From the NCBI RefSeq assembly GCF_002934545.1, contig NZ_PTJA01000021.1, forward strand, positions 1-56,582: a stretch of DNA of 56,582 bases. Reading direction: 5' to 3'. Every line of letters starts with the position of its first letter. The stretch's first letter is position 1. The translations under genes and the position numbers were made by a program. Origin of the DNA: Lacrimispora xylanisolvens. GTDB lineage: Bacteria > Bacillota > Clostridia > Lachnospirales > Lachnospiraceae. Below are positions 15,581 through 23,463 of this stretch, piece by piece. The notes under the pieces were generated by a model. It was given only the letters and a program-made list of their open reading frames with translations. It was not told the DNA's origin and searched no databases.

Positions 15581-17290
15581 ATGATAAATAAAAATGTTCC
15601 AAGACCTGATTTTGAGAGGGAAGAATGGACAGATCTCAATGGAGAGTGGGAGTTTTCATTTGATGAACCCTTATTTGATAAAAAAATCAAGGTTCCGTTC
15701 TGCTATCAGTCGGAAATGAGTGGAATCTGTAATACAGATGTTCACCACGTTGTCTGGTATCGGAAAGAATTTGAGGTTGAGAAAAGCAGATTAAAGGGTA
15801 AAAGCCTGCTTTTAAAATTTGGAGCTGTGGATTATGAGGCGGAGGTTTATATTAATCAGATCCATGCAGCAGGTCACAGAGGGGGTCATACTCCTTTTGA
15901 AGCTGACATTACGGGACTGGTTTTGGAAGGGAAAAATGTTATAACCGTTAAGGCAATGGATTATAGCGATGAGGACAAGCCAAGAGGAAAACAGACCTGG
16001 ACAGGAAAAAACTTTGCATGCTGGTACACACCTACAACCGGAATATGGCAGAGCGTGTGGCTGGAATATGCAGGAGAAACCTATATAAAACGAATGAAAG
16101 CAACTCCTGATCTGGAGCGGAATGAAGTTTTGTGTGAAATTTTTATTTCTTCCATGGAAAAGGTGAAGGCAGAAATTTCGTTTAGCAGTCTACCGGCAGA
16201 GGGCGGGACTGAGATGGATTTGGGAAGTCTGAATGTGGTCTGCGAAAATGGGTATGGAAAAGGCATTTTAGCTTTACCTGACTTGGATGTGCGCAGGGAA
16301 GAACTGATCTGGACACTGGAAAAACCCAATTTGATTGGGATGGAGGCAAAGCTTCTGAATGATAAGGTATCAGGTTATTTCGGACTCCGGTCTGTCTGTA
16401 TTTCAAATGGAAGAATTCTTTTGAACGGTGAGGTATTATATCAGAGGCTGATTCTGGATCAGGGATACTGGAAACAGAGCCTTTTAACCCCGCCAGATGA
16501 AGATGCCATTAAAAAAGATATCTTACTTGCAAAACGGATGGGATTTAATGGTGCAAGAAAGCATCAGAAAATTGAGGATCCCAGATATTATTACTGGGCG
16601 GACAGGCTGGGATTTCTTGTATGGGGGGAAATGCCAAGCTGTTATAAGTATACTGACAGCACTCTCAAAAATACCTCTGGGGAACTCACTGAATTTATTG
16701 AACGGGATTACAATCATCCGTCCATCATCACGTGGGTTACTGTCAATGAAAGCTGGGGAATGAGAAATATCAGAACGGACAGCAGTCAGCAGAGCCTGGC
16801 TAATATGCTGTATTATCAGGCCAAAGCCCTGGACAGAACCAGACTGGTCAGCGGTAATGACGGCTGGGAACAGACGGAGAACACGGATATACTGGCATTG
16901 CATGATTATGAACTGATGCCTGAAAATACAGGAAAATATGAATCTATGGAAGATGTTATGAATGGATATGCAGAACGCCGTATGGTTCTTGCTGATGGGC
17001 AGAAGTATAAGGCACAGCCTGTTCTGATGACAGAGTACGGCGGTATCGCATTTACCTCAGAAACAGAGGGCTGGGGCTATTACAATAAAGCGGGAAGCCA
17101 GGAGGAGTTTCTAAAGCGCCTGGAGCCGATTACCGACTTTCTTATTAAAAGCAGAAAATTTTCCGGTTTCTGTTATACCCAGCTGACGGATGTGATGCAG
17201 GAAACAAACGGGTTGTTAAGGGAAGACAGAACACCGAAACTACCCTTAAAAGAACTGGAACGAATATTTGGAAAGAAAAGCTATGAGTAA
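15581..17290 (+). CDS. Glycoside hydrolase family 2 enzyme
   Basis: A 569-residue cytoplasmic GH2 enzyme of the beta-galactosidase/beta-glucuronidase group. Residues ~1-165 are the jelly-roll sugar-binding domain, ~166-275 the immunoglobulin-like middle domain, and the rest the TIM barrel. The catalytic acid/base is the Glu of VTVNESWG (Glu390) and the nucleophile is the Glu of MTEYGG (Glu485). It is shorter than LacZ and near the length of beta-glucuronidase-type members. Its location with GH105 suggests it trims beta-linked sugars from imported oligosaccharides that also carry unsaturated uronic acid. The exact substrate is unknown. Confidence 0.9.
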   Translation: MINKNVPRPDFEREEWTDLNGEWEFSFDEPLFDKKIKVPFCYQSEMSGICNTDVHHVVWYRKEFEVEKSRLKGKSLLLKFGAVDYEAEVYINQIHAAGHRGGHTPFEADITGLVLEGKNVITVKAMDYSDEDKPRGKQTWTGKNFACWYTPTTGIWQSVWLEYAGETYIKRMKATPDLERNEVLCEIFISSMEKVKAEISFSSLPAEGGTEMDLGSLNVVCENGYGKGILALPDLDVRREELIWTLEKPNLIGMEAKLLNDKVSGYFGLRSVCISNGRILLNGEVLYQRLILDQGYWKQSLLTPPDEDAIKKDILLAKRMGFNGARKHQKIEDPRYYYWADRLGFLVWGEMPSCYKYTDSTLKNTSGELTEFIERDYNHPSIITWVTVNESWGMRNIRTDSSQQSLANMLYYQAKALDRTRLVSGNDGWEQTENTDILALHDYELMPENTGKYESMEDVMNGYAERRMVLADGQKYKAQPVLMTEYGGIAFTSETEGWGYYNKAGSQEEFLKRLEPITDFLIKSRKFSGFCYTQLTDVMQETNGLLREDRTPKLPLKELERIFGKKSYE

Positions 17291-17315
17291 TAGATGACGA
17301 TATGTCTCAATGGAT

Positions 17316-17339
17316 CAGTTCAGCCAGGCGGCTGAGCTG
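17316..17339 (+). other. Hairpin after the GH2 operon
   Basis: CAGTTCAGCC pairs with GGCTGAGCTG (one G-T) over a short loop. It has no T run, so it may be a weak terminator or a transcript-end stabiliser. The surrounding gap (17291-17718) also holds the second tRNA-Gln with its promoter and terminator, and the thioesterase promoter. Confidence 0.5.
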
Positions 17340-17405
17340 TTATCCATAGGTAACTCGCTGTAAAAGTCAGTTAGTAAAGTTTTGATTGAAAAAATTAAAA
17401 ATAAC

Positions 17406-17434
17406 TTGACTATTTAAAAGATATCCTGTATAAT
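17406..17434 (+). promoter_or_regulatory. Sigma-A promoter of the second tRNA-Gln
   Basis: TTGACT (17406-17411), 17-nt spacer, TATAAT (17429-17434), ending 17 nt before the tRNA. The layout is nearly identical to that of the first copy at 7537. Confidence 0.88.
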
Positions 17435-17451
17435 TCCTTTTGTTGTGTTAA

Positions 17452-17524
17452 TGGGCTATCGCCAAATGGTAAGGCAACGGACTCTGACTCCGTCATTTTC
17501 AAGGTTCGAATCCTTGTAGCCCAG
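17452..17524 (+). tRNA. tRNA-Gln(CTG), second copy
   Basis: Same cloverleaf and anticodon as the copy at 7582. It differs only by one extra T in the variable loop (CATTTT instead of CATTT before the T stem). It has its own promoter and terminator. Confidence 0.95.
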
Positions 17525-17532
17525 CTTCTGAG

Positions 17533-17559
17533 CGGGACCTGATATGGTCCCGTTTTTTT
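17533..17559 (+). terminator. Terminator of the second tRNA-Gln
   Basis: CGGGACC/GGTCCCG stem with a six-base loop, followed directly by seven T. Confidence 0.9.
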
Positions 17560-17661
17560 GTACGATTGATCTATATCCGGGCGAACTGTTAATTCTATGT
17601 TAAAAGATAATTCTTTCTGTATTTTTAAGTGAAATGAGGTGCAGCCTGTTACTCTTTTATC

Positions 17662-17690
17662 TGGACAATAGTTAAAAAATGCTTTATAAT
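17662..17690 (+). promoter_or_regulatory. Promoter of the thioesterase operon
   Basis: TGGACA (17662-17667), 17-nt spacer, TATAAT (17685-17690), 28 nt before the thioesterase ATG. Confidence 0.7.
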
Positions 17691-17718
17691 GTTATATAAT
17701 TTTGAGGAGAAAATTTAA

Positions 17719-18444
17719 ATGTATACATTCGGCAGCAGAGTACGATATAGTGAGACAGATGAATATGGAAAACTTTCATTAACCGGTATTATGAATTATC
17801 TGCAGGATTGTTCCACTTTTCAATCTGAGGATAATGGACTGGGAGTGGCATATTTTAACGATAGGCACAAAGTATGGTGGTTATCATCCTGGCAGATTGT
17901 TGTGGACCGTTATCCGACTCTGGGTGAAAAAATCACGATCAGCACCTGGCCCTATGATTTTAAAGGATTTTACGGATACCGTAATTTTACAGTATGCGAT
18001 CAGGAGGGCAATTATCTGGTAAGAGCCAATTCCGTATGGTTTTTGTTCGATACGGAGAAAGGACGGCCTGCAAAAATTGAGGCAGATGATATACGCGGTT
18101 ATGGAACCACATGGGAGAAACCTCTTGATATGGAGTATGCTCCCCGCAGAATTGAAGTTCCTGGTGAGTATGAAGCTTCAGCTCCTGTTACCGTGGGCAG
18201 GCATCACATTGATACCAACCACCATGTGAATAATTCCAAATATGTGGAGATTGCCAGGGAAGTGCTTCCAGACGGAATGGAAGTGTCGGAACTGAGAGTG
18301 GAATATAAAAAGGCAGCAGTCTTAAAAGATGCAGTCTATCCCAGAGTCAGTAAGACAGAGGAAGGATACGTTGTTTCTCTGTGTGATGAACAGGGGACAG
18401 CTTACGCAGTCATCTGGCTGCGTGGAACAACAGAGAGGATATAA
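17719..18444 (+). CDS. Acyl-ACP thioesterase
   Basis: A 241-residue double-hotdog enzyme of the acyl-ACP thioesterase family, which releases free fatty acids from acyl carrier protein in the cytoplasm. The first hotdog starts with RVRYSETDEYGKLSLTGIMNYLQDC; the segment WWLSSWQIVVDRYPTLGE is characteristic. The second hotdog carries RHHIDTNHHVNNSKYVEIARE (split about residues 160-180), with the Asp-Asn-His catalytic area. GAGGAG precedes the ATG. One base separates its stop from the CvfB-like gene, so the two are co-transcribed. Confidence 0.88.
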   Translation: MYTFGSRVRYSETDEYGKLSLTGIMNYLQDCSTFQSEDNGLGVAYFNDRHKVWWLSSWQIVVDRYPTLGEKITISTWPYDFKGFYGYRNFTVCDQEGNYLVRANSVWFLFDTEKGRPAKIEADDIRGYGTTWEKPLDMEYAPRRIEVPGEYEASAPVTVGRHHIDTNHHVNNSKYVEIAREVLPDGMEVSELRVEYKKAAVLKDAVYPRVSKTEEGYVVSLCDEQGTAYAVIWLRGTTERI

Positions 18445-18445
18445 G

Positions 18446-19285
18446 ATGATTGAATTAGGTAAGATGCAGACCCTCACAGTCCAGAGGGTAAAGGAGTTCG
18501 GCGTGTATTTAGGAGAAGATGCCGGCAGTGAAGTATCTGTACTGCTTCCAAAGAAACAGGTTCCTGAAGGAACGGGGCAGGGAGATGAGATTACGGTCTT
18601 TATCTACAAGGATTCAGAAGACCGGTTGATTGCGACGACTGCAGTTCCCAAGCTTTTGGTTGGTGAGACCGAAGTTCTGAAGGTGAAGGAAGTAGGCAAG
18701 ATCGGCGCATTTCTGGACATGGGACTGGAGAAGGATCTGCTCCTGCCATATAAAGAGCAGACATATAAAGTACGGACCGGTGAGAATGTTCTTGTTACTT
18801 TGTACATTGATAAAAGTAAGCGGCTGGCTGCAACCATGCGGGTATATGCCCATATGAGCAATCAGTCTCCTTATAAAAAGGATGATCAGGTCACAGGGAT
18901 TATCTATGAATTCAGCGATACGCTGGGTGCATTTGTTGCAGTAGATAAAAAATACTATGGACTGATTCCCAAAAAGGAGCTTTTTGAGAAATACAGGGAA
19001 GGTGATGAGATTACAGCAAGGGTTACCAAGGTAAGAGAAGATGGAAAGCTGGATTTAAGTCCAAGGCAGAAAGCATATATTCAGATGGATGCGGATTCAC
19101 TAAAAGTTCTTGAGATCATTGAAGAACAGTTTTCGGGAAGTCTGCCATTTACTGACAAAGCAGACCCGGAGAGAATCAAAAGGGAATTTTCCATGAGCAA
19201 GAATGCTTTTAAACGTGCAGTGGGACATCTTCTTAAAGAAAGTAAAGTAAGGATAACAGAAAACAAAATTGAAGTAATTAATTAG
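18446..19285 (+). CDS. cvfB: S1-like RNA-binding protein, CvfB family
   Basis: About 279 residues built from consecutive S1/OB-fold repeats (near residues 1-60, 65-125 and 135-210, with KVREDGKLDLSPRQ closing the third) and a C-terminal winged helix (FSMSKNAFKRAVGHLLKESKVRI). This is the layout of CvfB/YitL, an RNA-binding regulator linked to virulence and protease control in staphylococci; its role in clostridia is unknown. ATG 18446 lies one base after the thioesterase stop, with GAGAGGAT as ribosome site. Confidence 0.85.
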   Translation: MIELGKMQTLTVQRVKEFGVYLGEDAGSEVSVLLPKKQVPEGTGQGDEITVFIYKDSEDRLIATTAVPKLLVGETEVLKVKEVGKIGAFLDMGLEKDLLLPYKEQTYKVRTGENVLVTLYIDKSKRLAATMRVYAHMSNQSPYKKDDQVTGIIYEFSDTLGAFVAVDKKYYGLIPKKELFEKYREGDEITARVTKVREDGKLDLSPRQKAYIQMDADSLKVLEIIEEQFSGSLPFTDKADPERIKREFSMSKNAFKRAVGHLLKESKVRITENKIEVIN

Positions 19286-19313
19286 CGGGTAAGCGGATAA
19301 CAGGAGGATTATT

Positions 19314-19898
19314 TTGGACTCGATAGACTATTATAATAAGTATGCGGCAAAGGAATTTGAAGAAACAGTAAATCAGGATATGTCAGAAATCATGAGAGAA
19401 TTTTTAAATTATCTGGAGGAAGGCGATACGATTCTGGATTTGGGCTGCGGGTCAGGAAGAGACAGCCTAACTCTATATGAACTGGGATATGATGTGACAC
19501 CGCTGGATGCATCTTCTGAGATGTGTAAGCTGGCGGAAATCCACACGGGTCTTGATGTACTACAGATGACATTTGAGCAGATAGATTTTGACGACGTATT
19601 CGACGGAATCTGGGCGTGTGCATCACTGCTTCATACTCCGAAAAAGGAACTGTCAGGCATTCTTACAAAGATAGCAAGGGCCTTAAATGAGAAGGGTATT
19701 CTATACATGTCTTTTAAACTGGGAGATTTTGAGGGGTTCCGCGGCGAACGGTATTTCAGTGACTTTACCGCAGACTCTATTTCCCAGCTCTTAAGAGAAA
19801 ACGGCAGATTTGAAATTTTAAAGCTGTGGGAAACCGAAGATATTCGTTCCGGTCATTCTGACGTAAGATGGCTGAACGTTCTTGCGAAAAAGAAATAA
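19314..19898 (+). CDS. Class I SAM-dependent methyltransferase
   Basis: A 194-residue methyltransferase. The SAM-binding motif I is ILDLGCGSGRDSL (around residues 42-54), motif II is the acidic PLDASSEM, and motif IV is FDGIWACASLLH. The substrate is not evident. The start is a TTG at 19314, chosen because CAGGAGGA lies five to six bases upstream and no ATG fits; the protein begins MDSIDYYNKYA, as is common in this subfamily. Probably the last gene of the thioesterase operon, followed by a long perfect hairpin. Confidence 0.8.
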   Translation: MDSIDYYNKYAAKEFEETVNQDMSEIMREFLNYLEEGDTILDLGCGSGRDSLTLYELGYDVTPLDASSEMCKLAEIHTGLDVLQMTFEQIDFDDVFDGIWACASLLHTPKKELSGILTKIARALNEKGILYMSFKLGDFEGFRGERYFSDFTADSISQLLRENGRFEILKLWETEDIRSGHSDVRWLNVLAKKK

Positions 19899-19909
19899 AT
19901 ATATTTAAA

Positions 19910-19954
19910 ATATTACAAGGCGATGTCGAAAATAACGACATCGCCTTGTAATAT
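19910..19954. terminator. 19-bp perfect inverted repeat after the methyltransferase
   Basis: Two perfectly complementary 19-base arms (19910-19928 and 19936-19954) around the loop AAAATAA. It lies 11 nt after the stop codon and probably ends transcription, although the right side is ATATAACC rather than a T run. The rest of the gap, 19955-20219, shows only a small inverted repeat (TGTTTCAGAAACA, 20136-20148) and a weak possible promoter (TTGTGG 20170, TATATT 20192). Confidence 0.6.
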
Positions 19955-20219
19955 ATAACCAAATAAGAGGCAAAATAGTCACAGGGTATCGAATATAGAC
20001 AGAAATGTACGAGCCTGTATCTTGATATTTTGACGTTTCAGTCAGTTTTTTCAATGGTTATACAAATTAGCCAAAAGCCCCAAATGGATTTTGGTAAATA
20101 AGAATATGGTAAAAAAAAAACAATTCATGTATGATTGTTTCAGAAACATGGAGCTGCAGCTGTGGGGGCTTGTGGTTCAGAACAGAGAATATATATTTTA
20201 TTTTTAGGAGGATTAGTAA

Positions 20220-21332
20220 ATGGCTAGTTTATCACTGAAAAACATCGTTAAAAGATATCCCAATGGATTTGAGGCAGTTAAGGATTTCAATCTGGAGATT
20301 GCAGACAAAGAATTTGTTATTTTTGTAGGACCATCTGGATGCGGTAAATCTACAACTCTTCGTATGATTGCTGGTTTGGAAGACATTTCCTCCGGTGAAC
20401 TTTACATCGATGGAAAGTTAATGAACGATGTAGAGCCTAAGGATAGAGATATCGCGATGGTATTCCAGAACTACGCTTTGTATCCACATATGACTGTATA
20501 TGATAACATGGCGTTTGGTCTGAAACTGAGAAAGACTCCAAAGGATGAGATTGATAAGCTGGTTCATGAAGCTGCAAGAATCCTTGATCTGGAACATTTA
20601 TTAGATCGTAAGCCAAAGGCATTATCTGGTGGACAGAGACAGCGTGTTGCTATGGGACGTGCCATTGTTCGTAATCCAAAAGTGTTCTTAATGGATGAGC
20701 CGTTATCCAACCTTGATGCAAAGCTGAGAGGCCAGATGCGTATTGAGATCTCTAAATTACATCAGAGACTTGAAGCTACTATGGTTTATGTAACACATGA
20801 TCAGACAGAGGCTATGACACTTGGTACCAGAATCGTAGTTATGAAAGATGGTGTTATTCAGCAGGTTGATTCTCCTCAGAACTTATATGATAAGCCAGGC
20901 AACAAATTCGTAGCAGGATTCATCGGAGCTCCTCAGATGAACTTAATTGAAGCTACTGTTGCTAAGAGCGGAAGCGATGTAACTTTAACATTTGGTGGAA
21001 ACACAATCGCTCTTCCAGCTGAGAAAGCAAAGAAACTGGAAGATGGCGGATATATTGGAAAGACTGTAGTTTTAGGTATTCGTCCAGAAGATCTTCATGA
21101 TGAGGAAGCATTCCTTGAGTCTTCTCCTGCAAGCGTAATCGATGCAACCATCAGAGTTTACGAATTACTTGGAGCAGAAGTATACTTATACTTCGATGTA
21201 GAAGAAGTAAACTTCACTGCAAGAGTAAATCCTCGTACAACTGCAAGACCTGGCGATACAATCAAGCTTGCTCTTGATTTAACAAAAGTTCATGTATTTG
21301 ACAAGGATACAGAATTAGTTGTATTAAACTAA
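20220..21332 (+). CDS. Sugar ABC transporter ATP-binding protein (MsmX/UgpC type)
   Basis: A 370-residue ATPase of the carbohydrate-importer CUT1 class. Walker A is GPSGCGKST (about 38-46), the signature is LSGGQRQR, Walker B is VFLMDEP, and the D-loop is SNLDAKL. The C-terminal ~130 residues form the regulatory OB domain. In Bacillus and other Firmicutes one MsmX-type ATPase energises many sugar importers, so this protein probably serves the ATPase-less importer at 12.3-15.6 kb and others in the genome. Codon choice (frequent CGT, GTT) suggests high expression. It is monocistronic, with AGGAGG upstream and a strong terminator. Confidence 0.92.
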   Translation: MASLSLKNIVKRYPNGFEAVKDFNLEIADKEFVIFVGPSGCGKSTTLRMIAGLEDISSGELYIDGKLMNDVEPKDRDIAMVFQNYALYPHMTVYDNMAFGLKLRKTPKDEIDKLVHEAARILDLEHLLDRKPKALSGGQRQRVAMGRAIVRNPKVFLMDEPLSNLDAKLRGQMRIEISKLHQRLEATMVYVTHDQTEAMTLGTRIVVMKDGVIQQVDSPQNLYDKPGNKFVAGFIGAPQMNLIEATVAKSGSDVTLTFGGNTIALPAEKAKKLEDGGYIGKTVVLGIRPEDLHDEEAFLESSPASVIDATIRVYELLGAEVYLYFDVEEVNFTARVNPRTTARPGDTIKLALDLTKVHVFDKDTELVVLN

Positions 21333-21347
21333 TTGATGAAATTTTAT

Positions 21348-21380
21348 GCAAGCGAGTATGATACTCGCTTGCTTTTTTTT
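21348..21380 (+). terminator. Rho-independent terminator of the ATPase gene
   Basis: A near-perfect GC-rich stem (GCAAGCGAGTAT with ATACTCGCTTGC) followed by a long T run. Confidence 0.95.
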
Positions 21381-21433
21381 TCTTTTTGCATTAATATAGA
21401 ATAAGGTAAATTTACGAAAAAGGAGATTATGCC

Positions 21434-22522
21434 ATGATTTCGAATCAAATACTTCAAACAACCATTGAAGGATTAAAAGGAATAACAAGAATAGATCTGT
21501 GTATTTGCGATACAGAAGGAAAGGTTTTGGCTACCACATTTCCTGATGCGGAAGATTACGAAAGTTCGATCCTGGCGTTCGTGGATTCTCCAGCCGACAG
21601 TCAGGTAATCCAGGGATATCAGTTTTTTAAAGTCTTCGACGAGCATCAGTTAGAATACATCCTCCTTGCAAAAGGCGGAAGTGATGATGTATATATGGTA
21701 GGCAAATTAGCATCTTTCCAGATCCAGAGTCTTTTAGTTGCTTATAAAGAGAGATTTGATAAGGATAATTTTATTAAGAATCTTTTATTAGATAATCTGC
21801 TTCTGGTGGATATCTATAACCGGGCAAAGAAACTTCACATTGAAACCAATATCAGACGTGTTGTATTTATTATTGAAACACAGCACGAAAAAGATGTGAA
21901 TGCGCTGGAGACCGTACGCAATTTATTTGCGGCAAAGACAAAAGATTTTGTAACTGCCGTAGACGAGAAGAATATCATTCTTGTTAAAGAGGTAAAAGAA
22001 GGCGAGAACTACGATGATCTGGAGAAAACGGCCAATACGGTTCTGGACATGCTGAACACAGAGGCTATGACACAGGTTCACGTAGCATTCGGTACTATTG
22101 TAAATGAGATCAAGGAAGTATCCAGATCCTATAAAGAAGCCAAGATGGCCATGGATGTAGGTAAGATCTTCTATAGTAATAAGAATGTGGTAGCTTACAG
22201 CAAGCTTGGAATCGGACGTCTGATTTATCAGCTTCCGTTGCCTTTATGCCGCATGTTTATTAAAGAGATCTTTGACGGCAAATCACCAGATGATTTCGAC
22301 GAAGAGACCCTGACCACCATCAACAAATTTTTCGAGAACAGCCTGAACGTTTCCGAAACTTCCAGACAGCTTTATATTCATAGAAATACGTTGGTTTATC
22401 GTTTGGATAAGCTGCAGAAGAGCACTGGACTGGATCTTCGGGTGTTTGAGGATGCAATTACGTTTAAGATTGCCCTGATGGTAGTAAAGTATATGAAGTA
22501 TATGGAGAACCAGGACTATTAA
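21434..22522 (+). CDS. PucR/CdaR-family transcriptional regulator
   Basis: A 362-residue regulator with an N-terminal sensory region, a GGDEF-like middle domain (about 110-250) and a C-terminal PucR-type helix-turn-helix (LNVSETSRQLYIHRNTLVYR and LDKLQKSTGLDLR). CdaR-type members control sugar-acid or sugar utilisation. It lies ~100 nt after the shared sugar ATPase gene but is separated from it by a terminator. The effector is unknown; a role in carbohydrate control is inferred from position. AAAGGAG precedes the ATG. Confidence 0.8.
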   Translation: MISNQILQTTIEGLKGITRIDLCICDTEGKVLATTFPDAEDYESSILAFVDSPADSQVIQGYQFFKVFDEHQLEYILLAKGGSDDVYMVGKLASFQIQSLLVAYKERFDKDNFIKNLLLDNLLLVDIYNRAKKLHIETNIRRVVFIIETQHEKDVNALETVRNLFAAKTKDFVTAVDEKNIILVKEVKEGENYDDLEKTANTVLDMLNTEAMTQVHVAFGTIVNEIKEVSRSYKEAKMAMDVGKIFYSNKNVVAYSKLGIGRLIYQLPLPLCRMFIKEIFDGKSPDDFDEETLTTINKFFENSLNVSETSRQLYIHRNTLVYRLDKLQKSTGLDLRVFEDAITFKIALMVVKYMKYMENQDY

Positions 22523-22542
22523 CGCCAGCCAAGAGCAGTGCG

Positions 22543-22606
22543 AAAAGAGGCAGTAATACAGATGCGTTGTGCTTGCACAAAAGCATCTGTATTGCTGACT
22601 CTTTTC
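22543..22606 (+). terminator. Long hairpin terminator after the PucR-type gene
   Basis: Outer arms 22543-22565 and 22583-22605 pair almost perfectly (one bulge on each side), and the enclosed TTGTG-CTTG-CACAA forms a further stem, so the whole 64 nt folds into one hairpin of about 28 pairs. A short CTTTTC follows. Confidence 0.65.
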
Positions 22607-22608
22607 AT

Positions 22609-22700
22609 AGGGCGAAGCCCGTAAACCGAGATGAAGCGAAGCGTAATCGAGGTTCCACTGCGGAGTCGCGTTTCAATATATTTCGAGGTTTCTACTTATT
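22609..22700 (+). other. Structured intergenic stretch before ftsE
   Basis: A GC-richer segment of small hairpins (GGGC-GAA-GCCC at 22610-22620, ACCGAGAT/ATCGAGGT around 22624-22653, GCG-GAGT-CGC around 22660). It looks like a dispersed repeat of the genome rather than a gene. I cannot confirm this within one window. Confidence 0.35.
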
Positions 22701-22776
22701 AGCGTCTTAACGAATCTACTGTTTCACGTATATATCAAAGAAAATCACGCTATGCAAAATTACTCAGAGGACTAAA

Positions 22777-23463
22777 ATGATTGAATTATGGAACGTAAGT
22801 AAAACATACGAGGCGGGAAACAAGGCACTGCGTAACATCAATATGACGGTAGCGGACGGTGAATTTGTTTTCATCATCGGCAGAAGCGGTTCCGGAAAAT
22901 CCACTCTGCTGAAGATGCTGTTAAAAGAAGTGGAACCCACCTCTGGTAAGATTATAGTAAATGATATGAATTTAGGCAAGATGCCAAGGCGGTTCATCCC
23001 CAGGTACCGCAGGAAGCTTGGCATGGTTTTTCAGGATTTCCGCCTGTTAAAAGACCGGAATGTGTATGAAAACGTTGCATTTGCGCAGCGTGTCATAGGG
23101 GCATCCACAAGAAGTATAAAAGAATCAGTGCCAGCCATGTTAAAGATGGTGGGGCTTTCTTCCAAATATAAATTTTTCCCGCAGCAGCTTTCCGGCGGAG
23201 AGCAGCAGCGAGTGGCGATTGCAAGAGCGCTCATTAACAAACCTGAAATTCTTCTGGCCGACGAACCAACCGGCAACTTAGACGGCCATAACTCCATGGA
23301 GATCATGAAGCTTTTAGAGGAGATCAACAAGCTGGGTACTACAGTAATTGTCGTTACCCACAGCCAGGAGATTGTAGACCGTATGAAGAAGCGGGTAATT
23401 ATGATGGATCGCGGAACCATCGTAAGCGATGAGAAAAAAGGCGGTTATACGTATGAGAATTAG
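22777..23463 (+). CDS. ftsE: Cell division ATP-binding protein FtsE
   Basis: A 228-residue ABC ATPase that pairs with FtsX at the division site or lateral wall to activate a peptidoglycan hydrolase. Walker A GRSGSGKST (35-43), signature LSGGEQQR, Walker B ILLADEPTGNLD and the H-loop THSQEIV are all present. CAGAGGA precedes the ATG. It overlaps ftsX by 11 nt, and an EnvC-like M23 peptidase gene and an S41 protease gene follow in the same operon. Confidence 0.95.
   Translation: MIELWNVSKTYEAGNKALRNINMTVADGEFVFIIGRSGSGKSTLLKMLLKEVEPTSGKIIVNDMNLGKMPRRFIPRYRRKLGMVFQDFRLLKDRNVYENVAFAQRVIGASTRSIKESVPAMLKMVGLSSKYKFFPQQLSGGEQQRVAIARALINKPEILLADEPTGNLDGHNSMEIMKLLEEINKLGTTVIVVTHSQEIVDRMKKRVIMMDRGTIVSDEKKGGYTYEN

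Noticed and set aside
20136-20148. TGTTTCAGAAACA as a catabolite-repression (cre) site before the sugar ATPase gene
   Set aside because: It is a small inverted repeat but lacks the central CG and spacing of the cre consensus.
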